Source of the DNA: a virus
Virus record (IMG/VR): IMGVR_UViG_3300044699_000093
Location: 1-37,213 of that record
DNA length: 37,213 bases
Strand: one strand, 5' to 3'
Position numbers and translations under genes: made by a program. Below the pieces are notes generated by a model. The model ran no database searches, was not told the DNA's origin, and saw only the letters and a program-made list of their open reading frames with translations. Each line of letters opens with the position of its first letter. Position 1 is the stretch's first letter. Shown piece after piece: positions 1 through 10,115 of this stretch.

Positions 1-670
1 CAAGGCGCGACACTCGATTCCGCAGAAGCCCAGAGCGGCCTGCGTCGGCTGAACCAGCTGACTCGCGCAGTGGCGCTTGATGCCGCTCACAATGACGGCG
101 ACGGCCCGCAAGGTGTTTCCGCTCATCGACGGGAAGGGCACGCCACAGAATCCCTACACCATTGGCCCGGGCGGCGATTTGGACATGGACCGTCCGACCT
201 CGCTCGATGCGTGGGCATTCTCGTCGCCGCGGCCCCACCGTTCGAACTCACGCGCACGATCTACACCGACAGCGCCTATCAAGCCATCAGCGACAAGACG
301 CTGCGCTCGACGTTCTTTTCGGCGCGTATCTCTCGCCACGATTGCGGGCGGTCTCGCGCAACTCTTTCTTACCCGATTCCGACTGGCGCGAACGCCATCG
401 TGCTTTACGACAAGACCGCTGTCTCCAGTTTTTCCCGACCTGACCACGCCGGTTGATCTGCCTCCTGGCGCAGCGGATGCGATCACGTATGAACTCGCAC
501 GGCGGCTGCGGCGTTCTATCAGCGCGTGTGGTCGCCCGACCTCGCGAAAGATGCCGCCGACTACCTCGCGCCTCTTCAAGCGCGGCAACACGCGCATGGT
601 GGATCTGTCGCTCGATGCGGCACTCATCGATGACAGCGCAAAACCCTGGGACATCCTGAGCGATCCGTAA
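1..670 (+). CDS. gp4-like head-tail adaptor protein (5' partial, frameshifted)
   Basis: This is a P22 gp4-type tail accessory factor, which plugs the portal after DNA packaging. The first bases already read in frame as SAEAQSGLRRLNQL, so the gene begins left of the window. Reading across frames gives TARKVFPLIDGKGTPQNPY, a TIGPGGDLD segment, GANAIVLYDKTAVSSF, PDLTTPVDLPPGAADAITYE and AFYQRVWSPDLAKDAADYLA. The pattern 'LVLY..l..F.DLTT...lPpG..dAl.y.LA.rL' is characteristic of this family. I count about eight frame changes (near 90, 207, 316, 337, 375, 431, 510 and 585). The mixture of insertions and deletions with unbroken family similarity points to sequence error. The stop TAA overlaps the ATG of the next gene (TAATG). 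Typed as CDS because I judge the gene real and functional in the source phage. Confidence 0.75.
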
Positions 671-2172
671 TGGCGATGACGCTCGTGCCGTTCCCGCAAT
701 TTTCTGGGCGCTGACTACACCGCGCAGTCGGTGAATGTCGCCGCGTCGGAACTCGTGAACTCTACATCGAGCAGCAACGGAGTCAGCCGCGGACCAGACG
801 TTCCCGGCGCGGCTCCAACCGACGCCAGGGCTGAAGGTGTTTTGCCACCGCATGCAGGGCCAATCCGCGGGATCAATTCGCAGACGGCCGCGTGTTCGTC
901 GTCGGCGGCAGCAAGCTCTACGAACTCCACGGCGACGGCTCGTTCAAAGAACTCGGAACAATGGCGCAGGACGATCAGCCCTGCACGCTCACGTCGAACG
1001 GCAATCGCGGCCACCAGCTGCTCGTCCACAAGCGCTGGTCTCGGCTACATCCTCGATCTGGTCACGGCAGCTTCGGACAGGTGCCGGGATTTCCCGCGAA
1101 CATCATCATGGCGGATGGCATCGACGGGTGTTCCTGGCGCTCCAGGCGACGACCTCCGTCTTCTATCTGTCGGATGATTTCAACGGCCTGAAGTGGTCGT
1201 TGCAGAACCGCGAGAATGAGAGCGATCCCTGGGTGGGTTGGCTTCGGCCAGATTTCCTCATCGAGCGATGACCTCCTGGCGTTCCGTGTGCTGTCGCGCA
1301 ACGTCTGGTTCACGGGCAGTCTGCGCACGGAAGTCTGGTCGAACCAGGGCGACCTGTTCCGCTGGCCCCGGTGCAGCCGCTCATGGAGACCGGTATCGCT
1401 GCGCCGTGGTCGTTGGCTGATGCGTTTGGATCGCTCTGCTTCATTTCGAAAAACGAAAACGGCGAGGCGGGCGTGGTGCGGACCAATGGCTACACCATCG
1501 AGAAGATCGCCACGCCGAATGAAGTGCGCATTCTCTCGGCCTTGCCCGATTTGTTCAACACGCGGGCCTTTACGTATCAGGACGCCGGTCACGTCTTCTA
1601 TGTGATCTGTCCGAACACCGGCCCTGCGCTCGTGTTCGACATGGTGTCGAACCTTCTGGCATCGCTGGGTCGTGTGGGATCCGGCACGAAGACCTACGGG
1701 CCGCTCAAGCAGTGGTGCCACGCGTTTGGCCACGGCCTGCATCTGGTCGGCGACCGCACGACCGGCACGATCTACGAAATGGCGCTCCACCACGGCACCG
1801 ATGCGGGCACGCCGATCCGTCGCGTGCGCACCTGTCCGCACGTGAATCAAGAGCAGCAGTGGCTGTTTGGATCGCAAGTCTCGCTCGGCGTCGAGACGGG
1901 CCTCTCGCCGGGGCACGTCCACGCCGGAAGGCGTCTGGTTTCCGCAGACCGTCTTACTGTCGTTCAGCAAAGACGGCGGGCACACGTTCTCTGAGCCTCG
2001 CAGCGGCTCCATGGGGGGCGCTCGGGCACTTACGGCAAGCTCCTGGACATGGCAGCAGACGCCTGGGCGCTTCCACGACCTTGTGCTGCGGGCTGAGACC
2101 TCTTCGACGTTCCCGGTGCGGTTCAACAGCTTGCCAGCTGCGTGTTGAGACAGGACGGGTTGGCAACGCTAA
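670..2172 (+). CDS. gp10-like tail accessory / packaged-DNA stabilisation protein (frameshifted)
   Basis: This gene resembles the P22 gp10 family, hexameric tail proteins that sit below gp4 and hold packaged DNA in. The start reads MAMTLVPFPQF followed by DYTAQSVNVAASELVNLYIE, the usual gp10 opening. Later segments recovered across frames include DGRVFVVGGSKLYEL, NRGHQLLV, LGYILDLVTG, DLLAFRVLSRNVWFTGS, TEVWSNQGD, FGSLCFISKNENGEAGVV and GTIYEMALHHGTDAGTPI. These beta-propeller-like repeats are typical of the family. About 500 codons is slightly longer than the roughly 470 aa of P22 gp10. There are many single-base frame changes; the longest clean stretch is about 1371-1900. The C-terminal LRVETGRVGNA ends at TAA 2170-2172, overlapping the next ATG. 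Confidence 0.75.
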
Positions 2173-2747
2173 TGCCGACGCCCTGGCCTCCGCTCATCAC
2201 GCCGATGATCGATCCTGAAGAGCGGTCTCGTCACGCCGCACTGGCTGGACCTATTTCACCGACACGAACAAGCGGCTCCTGAAGGCCACGCAGCTGCTCG
2301 GCGAGATACCCGACGAACGGCCTGTGCCCACGGTTGCCCGATGCACCGCCACCGCCGCCGCCGATCACATCGCTGCTGTTTGCGAACCGTGGCCTGCGCG
2401 TGCGCGACCAGGGGCCAACGTGGGCGCTCACGCTTCAGCCGCTCGGCGTCTATAGCGGCCATCGCACGCTGGGTCCTCAAGCTGAACAACGCCGACCGCA
2501 CGATCAACCTGCTCGGCGATCCGACGCTCGATGATTGGTTCGATCAGTGCGTGAAGACGACATGCACGCCGGAGAGTTTGCTGGCCTCACGGTGAACGGT
2601 TCGTCGTTGCCGGTCACTGGTGGCGGCGCGTTGCCGTCGATTGCGGCGAATCGCCTGCTCGGCCGGGGCAGTGCGTCAGGTGCGGGGACACCGGAAGAAC
2701 TGCTCGTTGGTCAAGGCCTCGCCCTGATCGCGACGACGCTCGGGTGA
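2172..2747 (+). CDS. Tail-fibre-associated virion protein (frameshifted)
   Basis: Starts MPTPWPPLITPMIDPE. Across frames it continues as YFTDTNKRLLKATQLLGEIP, a poly-proline stretch (PDAPPPPPPP), and a C-terminal part with LPSIAANRLLGRGSASGAG followed by TPEELLVGQGLALIATTLG. The 'RLLGRgsasGaGtpEel.vG.GL....ttL' signature is very common at the C-terminal side of phage tail fibres and tail proteins. Its placement between gp10 and the collar-domain fibre fits a fibre connector or N-terminal anchor. There are at least four frame changes. The stop TGA at 2745-2747 overlaps the GTG start of the next gene. The exact role is inferred from the motif and position only. Confidence 0.55.
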
Positions 2748-3864
2748 CGGTGCCGGAGTATCTGGGCGACTACATCGCGGGCACTTACAACGACGGCGAC
2801 ATCGTCGTCGCTGATGACGGCGTGGCCTACATCTGCACGCAAGAACAACGTCTCTCGACGCCACCCGCGCCGTGGCCGGGAAGCAGCTTCGGCCCGCCGA
2901 GTGGCGGTCACCCGATTGGCGCGAATGGTGCTGTGGCCGGGGAGTGGATTCTGCCGGTGCGTTACCTCTGGTGTGGACGGCACGCTCTACGACAAGGTGA
3001 CCTACGCGGCGCTCTACGCGGCGCTCGGCGGCGCGGCGAGTCCCTGGGGACAGAACGCCACGCACTTCAACGTGCCCAACATGATCGACCGCGTGGCGAT
3101 GGGGTGCGGGGACGTTCGCACGCGGCACGTATGGCGGCACGCTGAACCACACGCACACCGTGCCTGCGCATCAACACGCGGCTGGCACCCTCGCCGTCGC
3201 GAGTCACACGCACGACCAGGGCAGCTTCGCCGTCGCCTCGCACACGCACGGCGCGGGCCACGCTCGTCGCGGCGAGTACACACACACGGCGTCGGCTCGG
3301 TGACGATTGGCGCACACACGCACGGCGTGGGCACGCTCCGCACCGACGATCCACGGCCACGGCTTCAACCTCTGGACGAGCGAAGACGGCGATCACTCGC
3401 ACACTGGCGGCGGCACGACCTTCGGCGCGGCACGCACTCGCACAACGTCAACCTTGCTACTGGCGCACGCGGAACAGATGCTGGATTCGAGTTTTAATTC
3501 TGTCTTCGCCACCGGCTACGGCACTGATGCTGTCGCTGATCACAGTCACTCGTCGACGTGTCCACGAACACCACCGGCAAGCATTCACATACGGTGGGCG
3601 GCTACGTTAGCGGCACCGGCAACACTATCGGCATTACCGGCGAGACCGCGTCCACCGGAGGCGTGCAGGCAAACCGGCGCGACGGACGCCGCCAGCCCGA
3701 CCGTTTCCCGGTCGTGACGGCCGCCAGCAGCGCCGCTCGTCTCCGGCACGTCCGGTGCGTCCGCGCCTGCGTGACTGGCGCGACGGCGATTGATGGGCGC
3801 GATCACAACCGGCGCGGCCAATCAGGCCTTCGCCGCGATTCCTTACATCATCAAATACGCGTGA
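2744..3864 (+). CDS. Tail fibre with phage tail-collar domain and HTH-repeat region (frameshifted)
   Basis: The GTG start gives VTVPEYLGDYIAGTYNDGD, followed by IVVADDGVAYICTQ. A collar (receptor-binding type) domain follows: AVAGEWILPV, SGVDGTLYDKVTYAALYAAL, GGAASPWGQNATHFNVPNM and IDRVAMG, matching the 'G..lY.kvtYa.LyaaLG..yG....tFnvPdm.dRv..G' consensus. After it comes a histidine/threonine-rich repeat region (HTHGAGT, ASHTHDQGS, HTHGVGS) and the typical ending AIPYIIKYA. Frame changes were located near 2962, 3102, 3258, 3278, 3338, 3431, 3493, 3557 and 3670. Such proteins form distal fibres or short tail-fibre tips; His pairs in HxH repeats coordinate metal in T4 gp12-like needles, an analogy only. 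Confidence 0.7.
3150..3440 (+). repeat. His/Thr-rich HTHGxGt repeats in the tail fibre
   Basis: Within the collar-domain fibre, at least six copies of a 10-12 residue unit follow one another: NHTHTVPAHQHAAGT, ASHTHDQGS, ASHTHGAGT, HTHGVGS, GAHTHGVGT and IHGHGFN, with further DHSHTGGG and THSHNVN units downstream. DNA copies are visible as recurring cacacgcacggcg-like strings. HxH-bearing repeats in trimeric phage fibres can bind iron along the shaft (known for T4 gp12 and lambdoid J/gpV tips); metal binding here is inference. Repetitive DNA may also have contributed to the local indel errors. Confidence 0.7.
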
Positions 3865-3867
3865 CTC

Positions 3868-4505
3868 ATGGCCAGCCCTGACCCCAGCAACAACGCCGTG
3901 GGTGCCGATTTGGCAGACTCGCACCGAAGGCCCGACCGGTCCAGAAGGTCCGATTGGTCCGATGGTCCGGAAGGCCCGAAGGGCGATCAAGGCGATCCTG
4001 GGGCCGACAGGTCCGAAAGGTGATACAAGGCGATCCTGGCGCGACCGGAGCGCAGGGCATTCAAGGCCCACAGGGCATTCAAGGCCCCCAGGGACCAGCA
4101 GGCGATCCGGCGAGTCTCGTGTGGACATCGGTTGCCGTTCGCGAGTCTCACGTTTTCAACATCTGGATCGATGGTCTGGACGGTCACGGCGGGCAACGTC
4201 GGCTATTTCAAATATGCCCGCATGGGCAAGGTGCTGCTGATTAAGGGGGCGATCACCGGCACGTCGCTCAGTGGCACCGCGACCAGTGGTCTACGCCGTG
4301 GCGGTTGCGGGCCTGACATTTGGCACGAACGACAGCTTCGGGATGACCGTTTACAGCAATGACGGGTTCGCCTCGCAGGCCCTCGGGCAGTCCATCGCCA
4401 GGGCCTCTGGAAATTATTTGGAATTCAAACGAGTCGATGCATCCAACTGGGCCGTGCAGAGGTGGTGTCGCCGTGATCTTTAACCTTGTCGTGGAATTGG
4501 TGTAG
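3868..4505 (+). CDS. Collagen-like tail fibre protein (frameshifted)
   Basis: Starts MASPDPSNNAV and continues across frames into VPIWQTRTEGPTGPEGPIGP, then GPTGPKGD, GATGAQGIQGPQGIQGPQG and PAGDPASLVWTSVAV. The remainder is a beta-rich C-terminal domain: FSTSGSMVWTVTAGNV, GYFKYARMGKVLLIKGAIT, VAVAGLTFGTNDSFGMTV, SIARASGNYLEFKRVDASNW and VIFNLVVELV. Gly-X-Y stretches that trimerise as collagen helices are common as phage fibre shafts; the C-terminal domain resembles small fibre-tip domains. The stop TAG at 4503-4505 is followed 3 nt later by the next ATG. There are several frame changes, including ones in the collagen region. Confidence 0.65.
3920..4115 (+). repeat. Collagen-like Gly-X-Y repeat
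   Basis: Glycine falls every third residue over about 60 residues once the frame is followed through indels: EGPTGPEGPIGP, GPTGPKGD, GATGAQGIQGPQGIQGPQG. The DNA shows direct near-repeats of ggcccacagggcattcaa. The stretch encodes the shaft of the preceding fibre protein. Confidence 0.75.
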
Positions 4506-4508
4506 GCC

Positions 4509-4671
4509 ATGGCGAAGTCGGTTGAACAAATTTTGCGCGAATACATCGGGGATCAGGTGCTGACGCTCGTGAAGCTGACCGCGGACAACGAACGGTTTGC
4601 AGGAAGAACTCGCGGCGGTGCGCCGGGACGCGCCGACGCCGACGCTCAAACCGAACGGAAGAACATGCTGA
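4509..4671 (+). CDS. Small coiled-coil protein (frameshifted)
   Basis: Starts MAKSVEQILREYIGDQVLTL, then VKLTADNERLQEELAAVRRD and a Pro-rich tail ending NGRTC once one indel near 4602 is bridged. About 53 aa. Heptad-like spacing of L, V and A suggests one helix or coiled coil. Its place between fibre genes and the GNAT-like gene, with ATG/TGA overlap with the next gene, suggests a structural or chaperone-type accessory. The function is not recognised. Confidence 0.5.
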
Positions 4672-5057
4672 CGACGCGCCCGTCTCAACCGCAGTGAATG
4701 GCCGACGATCCTGGCGGGCACGCCGCTCGGGAACGTCGCGGACCATGTGACCGCTGACGATGATGCGCACGTCATCGTCGTGGAAGATGACGGCCGTCTG
4801 GTCGGCTGTGTGAGCCTCGTCCGCATGTGGCACGCCGAAGGGATCTGGATCACGCCTGCGCTCCGGACGAAGGGCACCGTGCTGCGCCGTCTGCTCGATG
4901 CGATGAAAACCACCGCGAAGGATCTGGACGCGCGGTCATTCTCTCAGCCGCGAAGATCGTGATTACATGATGCAGCGCCTCTTGGAACACGTGGGCGCAG
5001 CGCCGATTTGGCGTCTCGATTTATCGCTGGCCCATTCTCAATGAAGGGGTGAACTGA
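4665..5057 (+). CDS. GNAT-like small acetyltransferase-fold protein (frameshifted)
   Basis: Reads MLTTRPLNRSEWPTILAGTP, then DDDAHVIVVEDDGRLVGCVS, LVRMWHAEGIWITPALRTKG, TVLRRLLDAMKTTAKDLGAR, MMQRLLEHVGA and IYRWPILNEGVN. The order (beta strands ending in '..dgrlvGc.sl', a strand ending in '.i.P..rgkGv...Ll..m', then a C-terminal 'll...Ga.......y') follows the GNAT N-acyltransferase fold. Similar short GNAT-like proteins occur among tail or ejection genes of related phages; the substrate is unknown. It overlaps the upstream stop by 7 nt and its TGA overlaps the next ATG. At least three frame changes. Confidence 0.5.
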
Positions 5058-5758
5058 TGCCCTGGGCTGTCATCGCTCCTAGCACTGATCGCAGGCGGGT
5101 TTAGCACCGGCCAAGCGATCTACCAAAACAAGCAGAACCAGAGTGCCGCCGAACGGATGCGCTCTCGCGAACTGGCCGCGGCGAAGATTCGCTGACGAAT
5201 CGAGCCGTCGTGCGTTCGACCTCGGCAAGGAGCAGCTGAACTACGACCCGCTGGTTGACCGCGGCCGACACCGCCGCACGGCAACCGTATCTCGGGATGA
5301 TTCGCGTCCGCCGGGTGGCGGTCGTGACTACAGCCCTGCGCCCTACACGCCCGCGGCTCCGTTCGTCGCGCCGACGCGTGAGGAAGCCACAAAATAGATC
5401 CTGGCTAATCAGATGGCCGTCGAGGAAGGGGACGCGGTCTCGACACGTCGGCCGCGGCGCAAGGCACGGTGCTCCAGGGCGGCAATCTCCAGGCGCTCCC
5501 AGGGCTTCGGGCGGGCGCGGGCGACCGGCCAGTATGACCGGGTCTACGACCGCGCTCTGGGCGCGTATGCGCTCCGTGAGGCCCTGCGTGGCAACGCGTG
5601 GGACCGCAACACACGACGCGGCTTCAAGGCCGCGAGTCTCGGCAATCAGGCGTCGTTCGTCGCGTCTGGGCAGTGCGCTTTCTCTCGCGCAGCTGGCCGG
5701 AGCCGGGAAGTATCCCGGCTACGTGGACGCGCCGCTCATCCCGGGAGGGCACTACTAA
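5057..5758 (+). CDS. Internal virion / DNA-ejection-type protein, paralogue 1 (frameshifted)
   Basis: Begins MPWAVIAALALIAGGFSTGQ, a hydrophobic N-terminal helix, then AIYQNKQNQSAAERMRSREL (the usual 'q.n...A...q...a' segment), YSPAPYTPAAPFVAPTREEA, and a C-terminal half reading GTVLQGGNLQAL, ATGQYDRVYDRALGAYALRE and LSLAQLAGAGKYPGYVDAPL across frames. The order 'rG.lls.g.l..l....qgla...Y...y.ra...y' matches a widespread phage family encoded near gp10-type tail genes and presumed to enter the virion or be ejected. The same motif recurs in the next gene, making the two tandem paralogues. The stop TAA overlaps the next ATG. Confidence 0.55.
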
Positions 5759-6565
5759 TGCCATCACGATTTCCGGCGCACCGCCCGCACGTTGAGACGC
5801 CAGAAGAAGCCGCTGATCGAATGCAGCGTGAGGCGAACTATCGCGCCTACCTGCTCCAGCTGGAGAATCAACACTACGACCGCTGGCTGCGTGAATCGAC
5901 GCAGACGGCGCGACAGCCGTATCTCGAATCAGGCCGCAGAGGCGATGGGCGGGTTCAGTGACTGGACGCCACCGACCTATGAGCCTGCCGCGCCGTTCCA
6001 AGCGCCCGACAAAGATGACGGCGCTCAACGATCCGGCGTATCGCTTCGCGCTCGGCATGGGGACGCAATCAGATTCGAACGCAACGCGTCGGCCCGCGGC
6101 ACGATTCTTGACCAGCGGGCACGCTTCAGAATTTGCAAAACTTCAGTCAGCAAGCTGCGGCCGATCAATACGAAAAGGTTTACGGGAAGGCGACAGAACG
6201 AATACAACCTCGCCGAACAGCAACGCGCCCAGGCCTTCGACCGCAACAGCCAAGCGGTGTTACCAATCGGCGGCACTGCGCAACCAGAACGCCGCAACGC
6301 GCATGCAGCAATACCTTGCGATGGCGGGCCTCGCTGGCCCTGGCGCGTATCCTGGGTTCCCGGCCGACAAGCTGCCGCCGCCGCTCTCGCCGCCAGGAGG
6401 CGTTCGCGGGGCCGCGTAATCCTGGCGTGGCGCTGCCGCCACCCCAACCGGGCTATCAAGCGCCCGCGTCGTTTGCGCAACTTCAGCAGCGACGACCGGC
6501 CCAGGGATTCCAGACGGCGAACTTCGGCAGTGTCGGAATGCGGAAACTACGCAGGAGCTTACTGA
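5758..6565 (+). CDS. Internal virion / DNA-ejection-type protein, paralogue 2 (frameshifted)
   Basis: Starts MPSRFPAHRPHVETPEEAAD. Downstream segments, in several frames, are YRAYLLQLENQHYDRW, TQTARQPYLES, WTPPTYEPAAPFQAPDKDD, ALNDPAYRFALGMGTQS, GTLQNLQNFSQQAAADQYEK, VYGKA, NLAEQQRAQAFDRNSQAV and MQQYLAMAGLAGPGAYPGFP. The 'DPaYrFal..G...ieR.a.arGt.l..g....l..f.q..a..qY...y..a...y' pattern matches the upstream paralogue. The end is GNYAGAY with TGA at 6563-6565 overlapping the next start. It probably belongs to the virion ejection apparatus; this is an inference from the family and gene order. Confidence 0.55.
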
Positions 6566-8144
6566 TGCCATCGCTGGCTGAAATCGTCATGCTCGGTGGT
6601 CAGCAACGTGCTGACTCGATGCGGCGCGTGGCCGACATCGACTACCAGCGCCGCCAACAGTCGCAGGCGCTCTGGGCACCTCGGCATGAACCTAGCGCAG
6701 CTGGGCACGAACGCGTTTTCTGCATATCAGCAGGAGAAAAAGAAACGCGCCGCTGCGTGACCTTCAGCTGGAGAGCGAACGCCAACGGATCGCTGAATCA
6801 AAGCTCCGCACGCAGACCGCCCAGACAGAGGCCACGACCGCGCAGGCGGCGCTCGACCGCAAAGCGAAGATCGATATGTTCATGGGGTCATCGCTCACCG
6901 AAGACGAGCATGGCAACAAAATTTACGACCTCGATAAATTCGCCGAGAACTTGGCGGCGTCGGGATTGAATCTCGATCTGCCCGCGGTGAGTGCGTCCCT
7001 TCAAGGCTTCAACACTCTCGCAAAGCAGCGCCAGCAGCTGGACATCGACGCGGTTGGGCATCTCGCGTGGCCACCGCCAATGCGAAATACGATCCGCAGT
7101 TTGCGATCAATCACATCAAGCTGGCGATGTCGCATGGAGCCGTGAAGCAACAGGTCGGCGCGGACCTGATCAAACAGATCGAGGCCGCGCCGGATGCGGC
7201 CACCGTGAAGCAGCTGGTCGATTCGGCCATCGCGTTTGTCATCGGACGACGTGAAGAAAAACCTACTGGTGCCGAAGGCCGCAGACTTCATCGAACACGA
7301 TCCGACGAAGTCGCTGATCAATAAAGCCACCGGCAATGTGGTGATTGCCGCCAGCCGGAAGTGCCGAAGGCTCCGAACTCGCAGTCGGAAGAATTCATGC
7401 TCGACGGCCGACGCGTGAAGGGTGACTACCTCCCTGGCGCAGCGGGTCAGCCTGGGCGCTTACTTCTACCAGGGCCAGGACGTGACCGGCCGTGCGCGTG
7501 GCATTCCGCCCGCCTCCCAGCTGCCGCCGCAAACGCCCACGGGCCTGCCGCCGCGCACCGAGTCCCAGGTGAAGTCGAAGTCGGATGCCTTCGGCCGGGA
7601 GCCGGTCGTCAGGCGTGTGCAGACGATGGCCGAAGCGGTGCAGTTCATCAATTCGCTCGACCCGAAGACGGACAACCCGGCCGACGATCAGGCGCTCATT
7701 TATGCGTTCGCGAAGGCGATGGATCCGGAGTCGGTCGTGCGCGAAGGTGAATACGCGACGTGCAGAAATACGCGCTAGTCGTGGCTGGAGACCTATGGGT
7801 TCGATGCGCGGCGCGTCGTCGCGGGCGGTGCGTTCTTGACGGGGCAGGCCCGCCAGAACATGAAGTCCACCATCGGCCAGAAATTCGAAGCGGGCCGTGC
7901 GCAATACGACAACCTCGCGAAGTCCTACGCGAACCAGATCAACAAACTCACCGGGCGCAATGACGGCGCAGACTTTCTCATCGACTACGGCGGCGCGTTC
8001 CCGGTGCGCCCGGGCAGCGGCGCGGGTGGTGGGGCGACACTCGGCCCGAACGTCGTGGATCAGATCGTCACGCAAGGCGGCGTGCGCTACAAAGTTTCGA
8101 CCGACGCGAAAGGCAACGTGATCAAGTCGGAGGTAATCCGCTAA
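6565..8144 (+). CDS. Large internal virion protein (frameshifted)
   Basis: About 525 codons reconstructed. The N-terminus MPSLAEIVMLGGQQRADSMR is followed by a long helical, Gln/Ala/Arg-rich region (LQLESERQRIAESKL, QTEATTAQAALDRKAKID). Next come IYDLDKFAENLAASGLNLDL and INHIKLAMSHGAVKQQVGAD. The C-terminal half contains TMAEAVQFINSLDP, DDQALIYAFAKAMDPESVVR, EGEYATVQKYAQSWLETYGF and GQARQNMKSTIGQKF. The 'aLiyaf.KamDP.SvVREGEyat' signature is widely shared among phage internal or ejection proteins. The final stretch (about 7836-8144) is in one clean frame ending VIKSEVIR, with TAA at 8142-8144 overlapping the next ATG. Confidence 0.6.
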
Positions 8145-10105
8145 TGCCGCAGCAGTCGCGTCCGTCGTTGCCGCCAGTCGGATCGCCAACGCGTCCGCTC
8201 ACGATGACGCTGTCGTCGGGCGACAAGCCGCAGGAGCCGAAGTTCGATCCGTCAAAGCCCTACACCGTCTTCGACCCGACGCAGCCGTTCGAAATTGAGA
8301 CGACACCCGAGAAGCCGAAGGAGCGCAACTGGCTCAGTGATGTCGTGGACACGCTGTCGGGGATGTGGAAAACACACCGATCCATCCCATCGACATCGCC
8401 ACCGGCACCGCGGAGGCCGGTTCGTCATCCGCTCGACACCGGCAAGGCGGTTGATGCAGGCGCACGGGCGCACCGCCGAACGTGCGGAAGCGGCGTTCAA
8501 GCGCGGAGACTATCGCGACGGGCGTGCTGGAGGCCATCGAAGCGATCCTGCCGATCATCGGCCCGCAGTTGGTCGGACATCAATGCGCGTCGAGACGCCG
8601 GAGAAATATCGAACGAGGAATACACGGGACAAATTGCGGCGTCGGCCTGGGCGCGATGTGCCGGGTGCCATGAAGAATGCGACCGCGCCGCAGCTGCCGC
8701 GTTTGATGCGCCCGAACCCGAACCCCGCGGTGCGCGAAGCGGTCGAGTGGGGCTCAGCGGCAGCAGCCGCCAATTCCTGTGGACGCGGCGACCGCGACCG
8801 GCAATCGTGCGGTGCGCGGTGTGCAACATCTCGCGGATCGATCTGTCGGGGGGCCTTGCTCTCTGCCCCCAGGGAACAGGCGACCGCGCAGGCAATGACA
8901 CAGCAGGGCCGACGCTTGGCCGAAGCGGCGCATCCGGCCGGTAGTCGCGACTCCAATCACCGCAGGCGAGGCGGTGCCCGCAGGCATCGAGGCGAGTCGT
9001 CGGGCCTACAGTGCGGCGTCACGTCAAGGCTACGAAGCGCTGGAGCGCATCGAGGCCAGCCCGACGATGACGCGCAACGTCACGATGAGCATTCCGACGA
9101 CGGCCCGCGGACGGCACGACCGTCATGTCACGCGTCACCGTGCCGATGCAGATGCCGGTGAACCTGCGGGCCGCGAAGGCGCAGCTGCGACCGATCTTCG
9201 ACCGCATGATGCGGCAGATGCCGTCACGCAGCGCGATGCGAGTGCAGGCCTGCAAGCGATCAAAAACATTCTGGACGCGCCTGACTATCTGCCCGCCTCG
9301 ATGGTCGATATGGATCTGAGCGCCATTAAAGCCCTGGCGCGTGAGAGCGCCGGTCGGAGTCACGGGCTGTCCGCGCAGGCGGTGCGCACGCTCGAAACGG
9401 AACTGCAACGGGCCATCGCGATTGGAGGCCGACCGGCGCAGCAGGCTCTCGCCGCGGGCCGTCGAGCGCACGTCGAAGGGATCCGTGCGACGGAACTCCT
9501 TGAATCGCTGAAGACCGAACCGGCGCAACTGTTCAAGAACCTCACGCAGCCGAACGACGCGTGGCTGAACCGCCTGCGTGCGGTCGCCAGGGAAGCGCCG
9601 GAGGCCGTGCCGCAGATCGCCCGGGCCTTTCTCGATGAACTCATCAATAAGGCCACCCAGGGCGGCGGGCTTCAGCCGCGAGGCAGGCATCGGTCGCATC
9701 TGGGACAACCTGGGCGCGGAAACCAAACGCGTGCTGTTCCCTGATGCGCGACACCGCGCCGATCTGGATCACTTCTTCACCCTGGCGAAGTCGATGGCGG
9801 AAAACCCGAACCCGTCTGGGACCGGGCACCTCGCCTCACTCACGGCCCAGGGTGTGTATGCACTCACGGAACCCATCACCGGAGCCAAGATGGTGATCGG
9901 CGGTGCGGCGCTGTCAAGCTTGCTGCATTCGCCTGCGGCGGTGCGTGCGCTCACACAGGGGTTGCGCGTGCCGGTCACTGGCAATCGAGCCGCGGCGGTG
10001 TCGGCGTTCGCCGCCATCTCTCGCGCTCTTGAAAACGCGAAGGCCGCAGTCGGCGAGGCGAAGGGCGCGGCTCCCTGGATGCCTGCGCCGGTTGGCGTCA
10101 GATAG
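8144..10105 (+). CDS. Large structural / ejection protein with conserved C-terminal phage domain (frameshifted)
   Basis: Starts MPQQSRPSLPPVGSPTRPLT, followed by a Pro-rich linker (KPYTVFDPTQPFEIETTPEK). A middle part carries GVLEAIEAILPIIGPQLVDI and REQATAQAMTQQGRRLAEA. The helical C-terminal half includes EASRRAYSAASRQGYEALER, PIFDRMMRQMPS, LSAQAVRTLETELQRAI and AREAPEAVPQIARAFLDELI. The end shows the well-conserved DNLGAETKRVLFPDARH and DLDHFFTLAKSMAENPNPSG, then small hydrophobic helices (GAKMVIGGAALSSLLHSPAA). Such proteins occur downstream of gp10-type genes and are thought to be ejected. Frame changes stop after about 9690; the last 400 nt are clean. Confidence 0.6.
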
Positions 10106-10115
10106 GACGTGACGT

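Noticed and set aside
1062-2126. 354-aa ORF on the minus strand
   Set aside because: Antisense to the gp10-like gene whose segments are recognisable on the plus strand.
3150-3440. Possible diversity-generating or CRISPR-like repeat
   Set aside because: Repeats are protein-level HTHGxGt units in a tail fibre with irregular spacing; there is no reverse transcriptase, no template/variable repeat pair and no spacer pattern.
2900-3700. Indels as a fixed-period artefact (for example one per 80 bases)
   Set aside because: Two located sites are 80 nt apart (3258, 3338), but the others fall at 2962, 3102, 3278, 3431, 3493, 3557 and 3670 with both insertions and deletions, so there is no fixed period.
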